Assembly: GCF_011043735.1 (NCBI RefSeq)
Contig: NZ_JAAKGV010000016.1
Span: 1 to 64,000 of the forward strand
DNA: 64,000 bases
Direction: 5' to 3'
Origin: Methylobacterium sp. DB0501
Lineage (GTDB): Bacteria > Pseudomonadota > Alphaproteobacteria > Rhizobiales > Beijerinckiaceae
Notes under the pieces: generated by a model
What the model was told of the DNA's origin: nothing
What the model saw: only the letters and a program-made list of their open reading frames with translations
Database searches by the model: none
Shown: positions 26,727 to 35,376 of the stretch, piece by piece
How positions within the stretch are numbered: position 1 is the stretch's first letter
Layout of the letters: each line of letters opens with the position of its first letter
Translations under genes and position numbers: made by a program

Positions 26727-27515
26727 TCATCCCGGGATCCGCTCCCGCTCCATCAGGTCGGCCTCGCGCCGGAGCGCCTCCGCGAGTTCCGCCTCCCGCG
26801 CCCGGATGCGGGTGGTGAGCGCCGCGAGGCTCAGGGCCGCGACGGTGCGGCCGGTCTCGTCGCGCACCGGCACGCCGATCGCCCCCATCGTGTCCACCAC
26901 CTGGTCGAGGAGCACGACGTGGCCCCGCGCCCGTGCCTCGGCGATGCCGGCGCGGATCTCCGCCCGGCCGAGGCGCGGATAGGGCCCGAGACGCTGGACC
27001 ACGATGCCGAGGACCGCCTCGATCTCGCGGTCGGGCAGCCAGGCGAGCAACGCCATGGCGCCGGCCCCGACCCCGAGGGGCCGGCGGCTGCCGATATCGA
27101 GGTAGTTGGCGCGGATCGGGTAGGCGCCGATCTCCCGCTCGACGCAGACGGCCTCGACGCCGCTGCGCACCGAGAGCAGCACCGTGTCGCCGGAGAGTTC
27201 GGCGAGCCGCATCAGGCTCGGCCGCGCCAGCGCCCTCAGGTCGTCGGGCCGGCCGGCGCTGGCGGCGAGCGCCATCAGTTCCGGCCCGGGCCGCCACCGC
27301 CGCCCATCGCCCGCGCGGGCGGCGAAGCCCTCCTGGGCCAGGGTGTCGAGGATGCGCAGGGCCGTCACCTTGTTGAGCCCGGTCTCGGCCGCGAGGTCGG
27401 TCAGGCGCCGCGGCGCCGGGGCGGCGAGCGCCCGCATCACGGCGCAGACCTTCTGCACGGCGTTCGGTTCGGCGCCGGCCGTCGCAGGCGGGGCGTCGTC
27501 GGCCAGGGGGCTCAT
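26727..27515 (-). CDS. IclR-family transcriptional regulator
   Basis: 262-residue regulator. Residues ~20-80 form the winged helix (KVCAVMRALAAPAPRRLTDL, TGLNKVTALRILDTLAQEGF); the rest is the effector-binding GAF-like domain (LGVGAGAMALLAWLPD, GHVVLLDQVVDTMGAIGVPV). I use the ATG at 27515; the open frame runs further upstream without features. It lies between the enolase/liv genes and the divergent thiolase operon, so it most likely controls both arms. Two TTCCG-N5-CGGAA palindromes in the intergenic region are candidate binding sites. Confidence 0.9.
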   Translation of the reverse strand: MSPLADDAPPATAGAEPNAVQKVCAVMRALAAPAPRRLTDLAAETGLNKVTALRILDTLAQEGFAARAGDGRRWRPGPELMALAASAGRPDDLRALARPSLMRLAELSGDTVLLSVRSGVEAVCVEREIGAYPIRANYLDIGSRRPLGVGAGAMALLAWLPDREIEAVLGIVVQRLGPYPRLGRAEIRAGIAEARARGHVVLLDQVVDTMGAIGVPVRDETGRTVAALSLAALTTRIRAREAELAEALRREADLMERERIPG

Positions 27516-27605
27516 GCGGTTCCCGGCACCGCACGCGAATCCAGGCCCGGCCGAGGGTGCATGGCGCCTCTCACGCGTTCCCGAGCCCGCCGCCCTTGAT
27601 GGGCC

Positions 27606-27624
27606 GGTTCCGTGTTGCGGAACC
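27606..27624. promoter_or_regulatory. candidate IclR operator 1
   Basis: Perfect palindrome GGTTCCG-TGTTG-CGGAACC. IclR-family proteins commonly bind palindromes with TTCC/GGAA half-sites and a short spacer. It lies 91 bases upstream of the iclR-type start, suggesting autoregulation. Confidence 0.5.
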
Positions 27625-27785
27625 AATCCGGTCGGTCTCGGCTCTCCCCACCCGGCGACGATCGCGATCATCGGCCGGCACGGGATAGTGTTGACAGGCT
27701 ATTCGGCGGAAGGCAACCATCTTCCGACAAGAGGTCGCCGGCATGACGCCGTGACGGCCCGGCCCGGAGGACGCCCGATGCCAAG

Positions 27786-27800
27786 TTCCGCCAAACGGAA
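27786..27800. promoter_or_regulatory. candidate IclR operator 2
   Basis: Palindrome TTCCG-CCAAA-CGGAA with the same half-sites and the same five-base spacer as the site at 27606-27624. It is about 75 bases upstream of the thiolase start, where it could control the divergent operon. Confidence 0.5.
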
Positions 27801-27875
27801 TATTGTGCGGACCGATTGTCCATCGGCGCCTGACCGCGCGGTGCGATCCGGCCCATCGCCCGGAACATCCACCCG

Positions 27876-29006
27876 GTGAGCCGGATCACCGGCATCGGGC
27901 TCACCCCGTTCGGGCGCCTGCCCGGCCTCTCCACCCTCGACCTGATGAGCCGCGCCGCCACGGACGCGCTCACCGACGCCGGGCTGGAGCGGCGCGAGAT
28001 CGACGGGCTGATCACCGGCTACTCCACCACCCACCCGCACCTGATGCTCTCGACGGTGTTCGCCGAGCATTTCGGCCTGCGGCCGGCTTACGCCCACGCG
28101 GTGCAGCTCGGCGGCGCCACGGGCTTCGCCCTGGTGATGCTGGCGCATTGGCTGGTCGAAGCGGGCGCGGCGCGGCGGATCCTGGTCGTGGCGGGGGAGA
28201 ACCGGCTGTCGGGCCAGTCCCGCGACGCGGCGATCCAGACGCTGGCCCAGGTCGGCCACCCGACCTACGAGGTGCCGCTCGGCCCGACGATCCCCGCCTA
28301 TTACGGCCTCGTCGCCGCGCGCTACGCGCATGAATACGGCATCGACGATCATGCCGAACTGGCGGTGCTGATGCGGGCGAACGCCGCCCGCACGCCCGGC
28401 GCCCACCTGACCGAGCCGATCACCGCCGCGATGGTGCGCGATTCGAAGCCCATCGCCGCGCCGTTGCGCCTGCTCGATTGCTGCCCGGTCTCGGATGGCG
28501 GCGCCGCCTTCGTGATCGAGCGGGCGGATTCCGCCCGGCCCGGCCCGAGCATTCGCGGCGCAGGCCAGGCCCACACCCACCAGCACGTCAGCGCCGCCGC
28601 CTCGCTGACCGCCTTCGGCGCCGGCGACAGTGCCGGCCGGGCGCTCGCCCAGGCGGGGATCGGGCTGCCGGACATCCGTTACGCCGCGATCTACGACAGC
28701 TTCACCATCACCCTGGCGATCCTGCTCGAGGAGATCGGCCTCGCGCCCCGGGGCGGCGCCGGGCGGCTCGCCCGCGAGGGGCGTTTCTCCCCGGGCGGCG
28801 CGATGCCGCTCAACACCCATGGCGGCCTCCTGAGCTACGGCCATTGCGGCGTCGGCGGCGCCATGGCCCACCTCGCCGAGGCCGTGCGGCAGATGCGGGG
28901 GCAGGCCGGCCCGCGCCAGGTCGCGCCCCCGTCCCTGGCGCTGCTCCACGGCGACGGCGGCGTGCTCTCCTCCCATGTCAGCCTCGTCCTGGAGAACGGC
29001 CGATGA
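27876..29006 (+). CDS. thiolase-fold protein (SCP-x/lipid-transfer type), nucleophilic Cys apparently absent
   Basis: 376-residue thiolase-superfamily protein starting at GTG 27876. The C-terminal thiolase motifs are present (LNTHGGLLSYGHCGVGGAMA), as is LLDCCPVSDGGAAFVIE, typical of SCP-x-like members. At the place of the nucleophilic cysteine the sequence reads AHAVQLGGATGFALVM, with Gly/Ala instead of Cys. With the DUF35 partner encoded next (ATGA overlap), this resembles the heteromeric Ltp2-ChsH2-type retro-aldolases or thiolase complexes that act on acyl-CoA. It probably cleaves or condenses an acyl-CoA made by the acyl-CoA synthetase two genes on. Confidence 0.85.
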   Translation: MSRITGIGLTPFGRLPGLSTLDLMSRAATDALTDAGLERREIDGLITGYSTTHPHLMLSTVFAEHFGLRPAYAHAVQLGGATGFALVMLAHWLVEAGAARRILVVAGENRLSGQSRDAAIQTLAQVGHPTYEVPLGPTIPAYYGLVAARYAHEYGIDDHAELAVLMRANAARTPGAHLTEPITAAMVRDSKPIAAPLRLLDCCPVSDGGAAFVIERADSARPGPSIRGAGQAHTHQHVSAAASLTAFGAGDSAGRALAQAGIGLPDIRYAAIYDSFTITLAILLEEIGLAPRGGAGRLAREGRFSPGGAMPLNTHGGLLSYGHCGVGGAMAHLAEAVRQMRGQAGPRQVAPPSLALLHGDGGVLSSHVSLVLENGR

Positions 29007-29377
29007 GCCCGGACGGCGATCCCCCGGACTGGACCAAGGGCGGCGAGGGGCTGGTGCTCGCGCGCTGCCGGGCCTGCGGAGGCGTGCAGTATTTCCGCCG
29101 CCCGTTCTGCCCGGCCTGCGGCGGCGAGGATCCGGCGGTGGAGACGGCCTCCGGCCGCGGCACGGTCTACGCCGTGACCGTGGTGGCGCGCGCGCCCTCC
29201 CCGGACCTGCAGGCCCACGCCCCCTACGGCATCGCGCTGGTCGATGCCGAAGAAGGCTTCCGCTTCATGGCGCATTGCCCGCCCGAGGGCGTCGCGATCG
29301 GCGATTGCGTCCGCACGACGTTCCGCGCCTTCGGGGCCGGCCTCGTCCCCTTCGTCACCCAGGACGTCCGATCATGA
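29003..29377 (+). CDS. DUF35 OB-fold/zinc-ribbon partner of the thiolase
   Basis: 124-residue acyl-CoA-associated protein. The zinc ribbon is RCRACGGVQYFRRPFCPACG (two CxxC pairs, residues ~21-39), followed by an OB fold (GRGTVYAVTVVARAPSP, YGIALVDAEEGFRFMAH). Proteins of this family form tight complexes with a thiolase-fold partner and help bind CoA substrates. The ATG overlaps the thiolase stop codon, which strongly supports a complex of the two. Confidence 0.9.
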   Translation: MSPDGDPPDWTKGGEGLVLARCRACGGVQYFRRPFCPACGGEDPAVETASGRGTVYAVTVVARAPSPDLQAHAPYGIALVDAEEGFRFMAHCPPEGVAIGDCVRTTFRAFGAGLVPFVTQDVRS

Positions 29378-29387
29378 AGGGTCATCC

Positions 29388-31481
29388 ATGAGTTCCAGCC
29401 TCCAGGCCGCCCTCGACCCGCGGGCGATCGCGGTGATCGGCGCGTCCGAGAATCCCGACAAGATCGGCGGCCGGCCGCTCCTCTACCTGTCGCGCTTCGG
29501 CTTTCGCGGCGAGGTCTGGCCGGTCAACCCGAAGCGCGACGAGGTCCAGGGCCTTCGCACGGTGCCGCGCCTCTCTTCCCTGTCGCGGGCGCCGGACCTC
29601 GCGATCATCGCGGTGCCGGGCGAGGCGGCGGTGGCGGCCCTCGACGAATGCGCCGAGATCGGCGTCAAGGTCGCGATCATGATGGCCTCGGGCTTCGGCG
29701 AGACCGCCGACCCCGCGGCCCAGGCGGCCGAGCGGGCGATGGTGGCCCGCGCCCGGGCGCGGGGCCTCAGGATGATCGGCCCGAACTCGCAAGGCCTGGC
29801 CAATTTCGGCACCGGCGCGGTGGCGAGCTTCTCCAGCATGTTCCTGGAGGCGCCGCCGCAGGACGGCCCCGTCGGCATCGTCAGCCAGAGCGGGGCGATG
29901 AGCGTCGTGCCCTACGGCCTCCTCCGGAGCCGCGGCATCGGCGTGCGCCACACCCACGCCACCGGCAACGACGCCGACGTGACGGTGTGCGAGCTTGCCG
30001 CCGCGGTGGCGGCCGATCCGGCCTTGCGGCTCCTGCTCCTCTACCTCGAGAGCATCCCCGACCCGCACCACCTGGCGGAGGCCGCCGCCATCGCCCGCGA
30101 CCGCGGGCTGCCGATCGTCGCGCTCAAGTCCGGCCGCACCGCCGCCGGGCAGGCGGCGGCGCAGTCCCATACCGGGGCGCTCGCCAACGAGGACCGGCTG
30201 GTCGACGCCTTCCTGGAGCGGCATGGGATCTGGCGCGCGCGCGACACCACCGACCTCGTCGCGGCGGCCGAGCTGTACCTGAAGGGCTGGCGGCCGGAGG
30301 GGCGCCGCCTGGTGGCGATCAGCAATTCGGGCGCGACCTGCGTGATGGCGGCGGATGCCGCCTCGGCCCGCGGGCTCGAGATCGCCCCTCTGAACGACGA
30401 CACGCAAGGCCGCCTGCGGGCGATCCTCCCGAGCTTCGCCGCGACCCGCAACCCGGTCGACATCACGGCGGCGCTGATGACCAACTCCGCCCTGTTCAGC
30501 CAGATCCTGCCGGTGATCGCCGAGGACCCGTCCGCCGACGCCTTCCTGGTCGGGGTCCCGGTGGCGGGCCGGGCCTACGCGGTCGACGATTTCGGCCGCG
30601 ACACCGCCGCCTTCGCCGCGGCGACCGGCAAGCCGGTGGTGATCGTCGCGCCCCAGGAGATCGTCGCCGCGCCGTTCCGCTCCCGCGGCCTGCCGGTCTT
30701 CCCCGGCGAGGACGAGGCGGTGCGGGCGCTCCACCAGTTCATCGCCCACCACGAGCGGATGGCGGCCGCCGCGGGCCGCCCGCCCCACCCGGCCCCTCCC
30801 CCGCCCTCCGATGCGCCGCCGCGCCTCCTCGACGAGGCCGAGAGCTTGGGCCGCCTCGCCCGCGCCGGGGTGCCGGTGGTGCGCCACCGGCTCTGCCGCA
30901 CCGCCGAGGAGGCGGTGACGGCGGCAGCCGGGATCGGCGGCCCGGTCGCGGTCAAGGGCTGCTCGGCGGAGGTCGCGCACAAGAGCGAGCTCGGCCTGGT
31001 GCATCTCGGGGTGAGCGGAGCGGAGGCGGTCGGCGCCGCCTTCGAGGCCTGCCGGGCCGGGCTGGCAGGGGCCGGCCACGCGTCGTCCGGCGTCATCGTC
31101 GCCGCGATGGCGCGGGGGCGGCGGGAGCTGATGCTCGGCGCGCATCGCGACCCGTTCTTCGGCCCGGTCGTCGTGGTGGGGGACGGCGGCAAGTACGTCG
31201 AGGCGATGCCGGACGTCGCCTTGCTGGTGCCGCCGTTCTCGGAGGCCGAGGCGGCCCGGGCGCTCGGACGGTTGCGCATCGCCCCGCTGATCGCCGGCCT
31301 GCGCGGCGAGCCGCCGCTCGCGATCGGGCCCTACCTCGCCGCCGCGGTGGCGGTGGGGCGGCTGATGGTCGAGGAGCCCGGCCTCGCCAGCCTCGACGTC
31401 AACCCGATCCTGGTCGGCACGGAGCCGGGGGAGTGCCTGGCGCTCGATGCCGTGGTGTTCCAGGCGGGAGACGCAGCCTGA
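29388..31481 (+). CDS. acyl-CoA synthetase (ADP/NDP-forming)
   Basis: 697-residue enzyme joining the acetyl-CoA synthetase (ADP-forming) alpha and beta halves. The CoA-binding Rossmann domain starts AIAVIGASENPDKIGGRPLL. Next come ligase domains with SQSGAMSVVPYGL and the catalytic phospho-histidine region AQSHTGALANEDRLVDAF. The C-terminal part is an ATP-grasp domain (GGPVAVKGCSAEVAHKSELG). It activates a carboxylic acid to its CoA thioester or runs in reverse to make ATP. It starts 10 bases after the DUF35 gene and completes the predicted acid-catabolic operon. Confidence 0.9.
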   Translation: MSSSLQAALDPRAIAVIGASENPDKIGGRPLLYLSRFGFRGEVWPVNPKRDEVQGLRTVPRLSSLSRAPDLAIIAVPGEAAVAALDECAEIGVKVAIMMASGFGETADPAAQAAERAMVARARARGLRMIGPNSQGLANFGTGAVASFSSMFLEAPPQDGPVGIVSQSGAMSVVPYGLLRSRGIGVRHTHATGNDADVTVCELAAAVAADPALRLLLLYLESIPDPHHLAEAAAIARDRGLPIVALKSGRTAAGQAAAQSHTGALANEDRLVDAFLERHGIWRARDTTDLVAAAELYLKGWRPEGRRLVAISNSGATCVMAADAASARGLEIAPLNDDTQGRLRAILPSFAATRNPVDITAALMTNSALFSQILPVIAEDPSADAFLVGVPVAGRAYAVDDFGRDTAAFAAATGKPVVIVAPQEIVAAPFRSRGLPVFPGEDEAVRALHQFIAHHERMAAAAGRPPHPAPPPPSDAPPRLLDEAESLGRLARAGVPVVRHRLCRTAEEAVTAAAGIGGPVAVKGCSAEVAHKSELGLVHLGVSGAEAVGAAFEACRAGLAGAGHASSGVIVAAMARGRRELMLGAHRDPFFGPVVVVGDGGKYVEAMPDVALLVPPFSEAEAARALGRLRIAPLIAGLRGEPPLAIGPYLAAAVAVGRLMVEEPGLASLDVNPILVGTEPGECLALDAVVFQAGDAA

Positions 31482-31540
31482 GGGGGCGGACCGGCGAGCC
31501 TCGGTGTCCGCTCGATCGGATCCGGCGGAGCCGACACCCT

Positions 31541-31585
31541 CGATGTCAGGCCGGGGCCGCGAACGCGGAGCCCGGACTGACATCG
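31541..31585. terminator. bidirectional terminator hairpin
   Basis: Inverted repeat with arms CGATGTCAG/CTGACATCG continued by CCGGG/CCCGG, separated by a ~14 base loop. It lies between the convergent acyl-CoA synthetase and GntR-type genes. No T-tract follows. Confidence 0.5.
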
Positions 31586-31666
31586 CGGGCGTCGAGACGA
31601 TCGGGCAAGTCAAACAGGCTCTGAAGGAACGGCGGTGCGGCCCGGTACGCTCCCGCAGGATCCCGG

Positions 31667-32332
31667 TCACCGCCCGCCGGCCTCCCGCACCAGCATCCCC
31701 TCCACCGAACTCTCCACCAGGGTGACGTGCCGCAGCATCGCGGCATGCGCCTCCTCGGCCCGTCCGCCCAGGATCGCGGCGACGACCGCCCCGTGCTCGG
31801 CATGGGAGCGGGCGAGCCGGCCCGCCAAGCGGAACTGCGCCTCGCGGTAGGGCTGCAGCCGGCGGCGCAAACCGAGCGCGAAATCGGCCAGGACCGCGTT
31901 GTGGGCGCCGGCATAGACTGCGCCGTGGAACGCCGTGTTGGCCCGCGCATAGGCCGCGGGGTCGTCGGAGGCGGCGAGGTCGGCCATGGCGTCGTGGAGG
32001 GCGTCGAGGCGGCGGCGCTCCAGCGGGCTCATCGACTGGGCGGCGAGCCGGGCGCAGGTCGCCTCGATCTCCGCCATGGCGACGAACAACTCGGCGAGCT
32101 GCTCGGGCGTCACCTGCGCCACCACCGCGCCCCGGCGCGGCCGCATCTCGACGAGGCCCGACGTGCCGAGCTGGCGCAGGGCCTCGCGCACCGGCGTGCG
32201 CGACACGCCGTACCGGTCGGCCAGGGCCTGCTCGTCGAGGCGGTGGCCCGGCGCCAGCGCCCCGGTGACGATCGCCTCGGCGATCTCCGCCGCCAGCCGC
32301 TCGGTCCGCGTCCGTCCTGCCGCCTCGTCCAT
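31667..32332 (-). CDS. GntR-family regulator (FadR/FCD subfamily)
   Basis: 221-residue regulator. The N-terminal winged helix has ALAPGHRLDEQALADRYGVS-RTPVREAL, a classical GntR signature. The C-terminal all-helical FCD domain (ATCARLAAQSMSPLERRRLD, YARANTAFHGAVYAGAHNAV, HAEHGAVVAAILGGRAEEAH) carries the Asp/His positions used for metal and organic-acid binding. It is divergent from the dpp-atz operon. Three TGCRTGCA repeats in the intergenic region are likely its operators, so it probably represses or activates uptake and hydrolysis of the ureido compound. Confidence 0.9.
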   Translation of the reverse strand: MDEAAGRTRTERLAAEIAEAIVTGALAPGHRLDEQALADRYGVSRTPVREALRQLGTSGLVEMRPRRGAVVAQVTPEQLAELFVAMAEIEATCARLAAQSMSPLERRRLDALHDAMADLAASDDPAAYARANTAFHGAVYAGAHNAVLADFALGLRRRLQPYREAQFRLAGRLARSHAEHGAVVAAILGGRAEEAHAAMLRHVTLVESSVEGMLVREAGGR

Positions 32333-32420
32333 CTCAGCCCCGATCGCCCACGGCCCGCACCCTGCCGCATCGTCAGACTGCGAGCATGCCTGAAATTAGG
32401 GCTCTCGCGCCCAAACAACA

Positions 32421-32468
32421 TGCGTGCAAGATCGCCGAAATGCATGCACTCTTTCTGAGTTGCATGCA
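32421..32468. promoter_or_regulatory. three phased TGCATGCA repeats, candidate GntR operators
   Basis: TGCGTGCA at 32421-32428, TGCATGCA at 32441-32448 and TGCATGCA at 32461-32468, exactly 20 bases apart, so all lie on one face of the helix about two turns apart. They sit in the 229 base gap between the GntR-type gene and the binding-protein gene. FCD-type GntR proteins commonly bind short palindromes of this kind. Confidence 0.6.
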
Positions 32469-32561
32469 ATTTCCGGTGCCGGTCCGAACCTTGCCTCATG
32501 GCGGCGTGACGCCCGCCGGTGCGGGCATTCACCCCCTCTCGCCGACGAAGGCCCGTGCCGC

Positions 32562-34162
32562 ATGATCACCCGCCGCACCGCGCTGACCGCCGGGCTCGCC
32601 GCGCCGTTCGTGGCGCGCTCGCGGGCCCAGGCCCAGAACCCGACCCGCAACGAGACCCTGCTCCTGGTGCAGGAATACGGGCCGAACTCCCTGGACATGC
32701 AGGGCATCGGCGCCTCGCAGCCGGTGAACGGGGTGGCGCTCAACTGCTACGACCGGCTCCTGCGCTTCAAGCCGGTGCCGATCCCGGGCGGCGGCGGGAA
32801 TGCCGTGAAGATGGGGGAGATGGAGGGCGAACTCGCCGAGAGCTGGCAGGTCGCCTCCGACGGGATGAGCTGCACATTCAAGCTCCGGGACGCCAGGTTC
32901 CATTCCGGCCGGCCGGTCACGGCCAAGGACGTGAAGTGGTCGCTGGACCGGGCGGTCTCGATCGGGGGCTTCGCCACCACGCAGATGAATGCCGGCTCGC
33001 TGGAGAAGCCCGAGCAGTTCGTCGCCCTGGACGATAAAACCTTCCGCGTCGACTTCGTCCGCAAGGACAAGATGACGATGTCGAACCTCGCCGTCACGAT
33101 TCCCTTCGTGTTGACTCCGAGCTGGCCCAGCGCAACGGCGGCGGCGATCCGTGGGCCAAGGAATGGCTCAAGAACAACGTCGCCGGCTCGGGCGCCTACC
33201 GGGTCGAGAGCTGGAAGCCCGGCGTCGAGACGATCTACGCCCGCAACGATGCCTGGACCTCCGGCAAGCTGCCGCAGCTGCGCCGGGTCATCGCCCGCGA
33301 CATCGCCTCGCCCTCGACCCGCCGGGCGCTCATCGAGAAGGGCGACGCCGACATCTCGTACGGGCTGCCGCCGAAGGACTTCAAGGATCTGATCGACGCC
33401 GGCAAGATCAAGGTCGTCGGCGTGCCGATCCCGAACGGGGTCTGGTCGGTCTACCTCAACACCGCGGTCGGGCCGTTCACCGATGTCCGCCTGCGCCAGG
33501 CGGTCGCCTGGGTGCTGCCCTACGAGAAGATCCTGCAGGCCTCGCTGTTCGGCCGCGGCCTCGACATGTCGGGCGGGCCGGAGACGCCGCGGGTGGCCTG
33601 GCCGCAACGCTTCCCGTACCGGACCGATCCCGCGAAGGCCAAGGCCCTGGTGCAGGCGGCGGCGCCCGGCGGCCTCTCGACCACGCTGCTGTTCGATGCC
33701 GGCAACGCCACCGTCGCCGAGCCGATGGCGGTGCTGATCAAGGAGGCGCTCGCCGGGATCGGCATCACGGTCGAGATCGGGAAAATTCCGGGCGCGAATT
33801 TTCGCGGTGAGATTGCCAAGAAGACGAACCCGATGGTGCTCAACCGCTTCGCCGGCTGGCTCGACTACCCCGATTATTACCTGTTCTGGACCCTGCACGG
33901 GGCGAACTCGATCTTCAACATCGCCTCGTACCAGAATCCGGCGCTCGACAAGCTGATCGATACCGCCCGCTTCACCGACGACCAGGCGGTCTACGACAGG
34001 AGCGTGATCGACTTCGTCTCGCTCGCCGAGCGCGAGGTGCCGATGGTGCCGATCGCCCAGCCGACCCACGACGTGGCGATGCAGCGCACGATCAACGGCT
34101 ACCAGTTCCAGCCCTGCCGCGAGCCGGACTTTCGCTACCTGACCAAGGGGACGGCGTCGTGA
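32562..34162 (+). pseudogene. frameshifted ABC peptide/nickel-type substrate-binding protein (DppA/SBP_bac_5)
   Basis: Periplasmic binding protein of the downstream dpp-type importer, split by an apparent one-base deletion near 33108-33113. Frame 1 (ATG 32562) runs through an N-terminal signal (MITRRTALTAGLAAPFVARS) to DKMTMSNLAVTIPFV. The second frame then continues without a gap as DSELAQRNGGGDPWAKEWLK and on to YQFQPCREPDFRYLTKGTAS. Adding one base would give a normal protein of about 533 residues. No other decay is visible, so the lesion is very recent or a sequencing/assembly error. Confidence 0.85.
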
Positions 34163-34228
34163 GGGGCGGGACGCTGGAGTGCTGAACTCTCTCCTCTTTC
34201 CCTGAACTATCCGGGAAAAGACAAGGCA

Positions 34229-34272
34229 CGGGTTTTCTCCTCTCCCCGCGGGCGGGGAGAGGAGAAAACCCG
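34229..34272. repeat. perfect inverted repeat between binding-protein and permease genes
   Basis: Two perfect 21 bp arms (34229-34249 and 34252-34272), the left beginning CGGGTTTTCTCC, with a two-base loop. It lies within the 200 base gap of one operon. It could act as an mRNA-stabilising 3' hairpin for the abundant binding protein, as a partial terminator, or as a dispersed palindromic element. Confidence 0.6.
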
Positions 34273-34362
34273 CGCTTCATTCCTTCCCCGGACCATCGTT
34301 CACGGGGGACGCCGGACCGGCCGGTCAAAGACCCGCGACCCCGCACCCAGGAGGGCCACACC

Positions 34363-35376
34363 ATGCTGCGCACGCTCCTCGACCGCCTCGCCACCACCCT
34401 GCCGGCGCTTGCCGGGGTGGTCGTGGTGTCGTTCCTGCTCACCCGGGTCCTGCCCGGCGACACTGCGGCCTATTTCGCCGGCCCGGCCGCGACGCCCCAG
34501 GCCATCGCCCAGATCCGCACCGAACTGGGCCTCGACCGGCCGCTGCCCGAGCAGTTCGCCCGCTACGTCGCCGACCTCGCCCGGGGCGATCTCGGCCGCT
34601 CGCTCACCACCGGCCAGCCGGTGACGGCGGATCTCGGGAGCCGGCTGCCGGCTTCCGCCGAGCTGACCCTGGTCGGACTCGCCCTCGCGCTCCTCGTCGC
34701 GGTGCCGCTCGGGGTGGCGGCGGCGCTGCGGCAGGGCTCGCTCGTCGACCACGCCTGCCGGATCGTCGCCACGGCCGGGGTGTCGCTGCCGGTGTTCTTC
34801 ACCGGGCTGCTCCTCGTCTACGTGTTCTACTTCGTGCTCGGCTGGGCCCCCGCACCGCTCGGGCGCCTCGACGCCTTCGCCTCGCCGCCGCCGACGCGGA
34901 CCGGCTTCCTCCTTCTCGACAGCCTCGCGGCCGGCGACCTCGAGACCTTCCGGGCGGCGCTCGCCCAGATCGCGCTGCCGGGCCTGACGCTGGCGGTCTT
35001 CGCGCTCGCCCCCATCGCCCGCATCACCCGCGCCGCGATGCTGGCGGTGCTGGCCGCCGATTTCGTCCGCACCGCCCGGGCCGCCGGCCTGTCGCGCCGC
35101 CGGGTCGTGGTCACGTATGCGCTGCGCAACGCGATGCTGCCGGTGGTGACGACGCTCGGCATGGTCTTCTCCTTCCTGCTCGGCGCCAACGTGCTGGTCG
35201 AGAAGGTGTTTGCCTGGCCGGGGGTCGGCTCCTACGCGGTCGAGGCCCTGATCGCCTCCGACTTCGCCCCGGTCCAGGGCTTCGTCCTGGCGATGGCGCT
35301 GCTCTACACGGTGCTGAACCTCCTGATCGACCTCGCCTACGGGCTGATCGACCCGCGCGTGGGGCACGCCGCATGA
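34363..35376 (+). CDS. dipeptide/oligopeptide-type ABC permease (DppB)
   Basis: 337-residue inner-membrane permease. The start MLRTLLDRLATTLPALAGVV and loss-of-loop segment FLLTRVLPGDTAAYFAGPAA are typical of DppB. The coupling EAA-type loop is DFVRTARAAGLSRRRVVVTY-ALRNAMLPVV, and the end LLIDLAYGLIDPRVGHAA is standard. About six membrane helices are seen. The stop overlaps the dppC-type ATG. Confidence 0.92.
   Translation: MLRTLLDRLATTLPALAGVVVVSFLLTRVLPGDTAAYFAGPAATPQAIAQIRTELGLDRPLPEQFARYVADLARGDLGRSLTTGQPVTADLGSRLPASAELTLVGLALALLVAVPLGVAAALRQGSLVDHACRIVATAGVSLPVFFTGLLLVYVFYFVLGWAPAPLGRLDAFASPPPTRTGFLLLDSLAAGDLETFRAALAQIALPGLTLAVFALAPIARITRAAMLAVLAADFVRTARAAGLSRRRVVVTYALRNAMLPVVTTLGMVFSFLLGANVLVEKVFAWPGVGSYAVEALIASDFAPVQGFVLAMALLYTVLNLLIDLAYGLIDPRVGHAA

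Larger units (their letters stand above)
27516..27875. other. divergent control region between iclR-type gene and thiolase gene
   Basis: 360 bases without a gene. It contains two TTCCG-N5-CGGAA palindromes (27606-27624 and 27786-27800), a CGGAAG-N8-CTTCCG inverted repeat at 27707-27726, and a TTGACA at 27691 without a convincing -10 at the right distance. The composition suggests promoters for both directions. Confidence 0.55.

Noticed and set aside
26716..26745. Third copy of the palindromic repeat at the end of the iclR-type gene
   Set aside because: It shares TCATCCCGGG with the element at 6441 but lacks the second arm, and it encodes the normal-looking last residues of the regulator, so it is probably coincidence.
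27691..27719. Sigma-70 promoter beginning TTGACA at 27691
   Set aside because: The -35 box is perfect, but 17 bases on the sequence reads CAACCA, a poor -10, so no promoter is called.
29382..31670. A 762-residue minus-strand frame across the acyl-CoA synthetase gene
   Set aside because: Same antisense artefact; the plus-strand frame has all CoA-ligase motifs.
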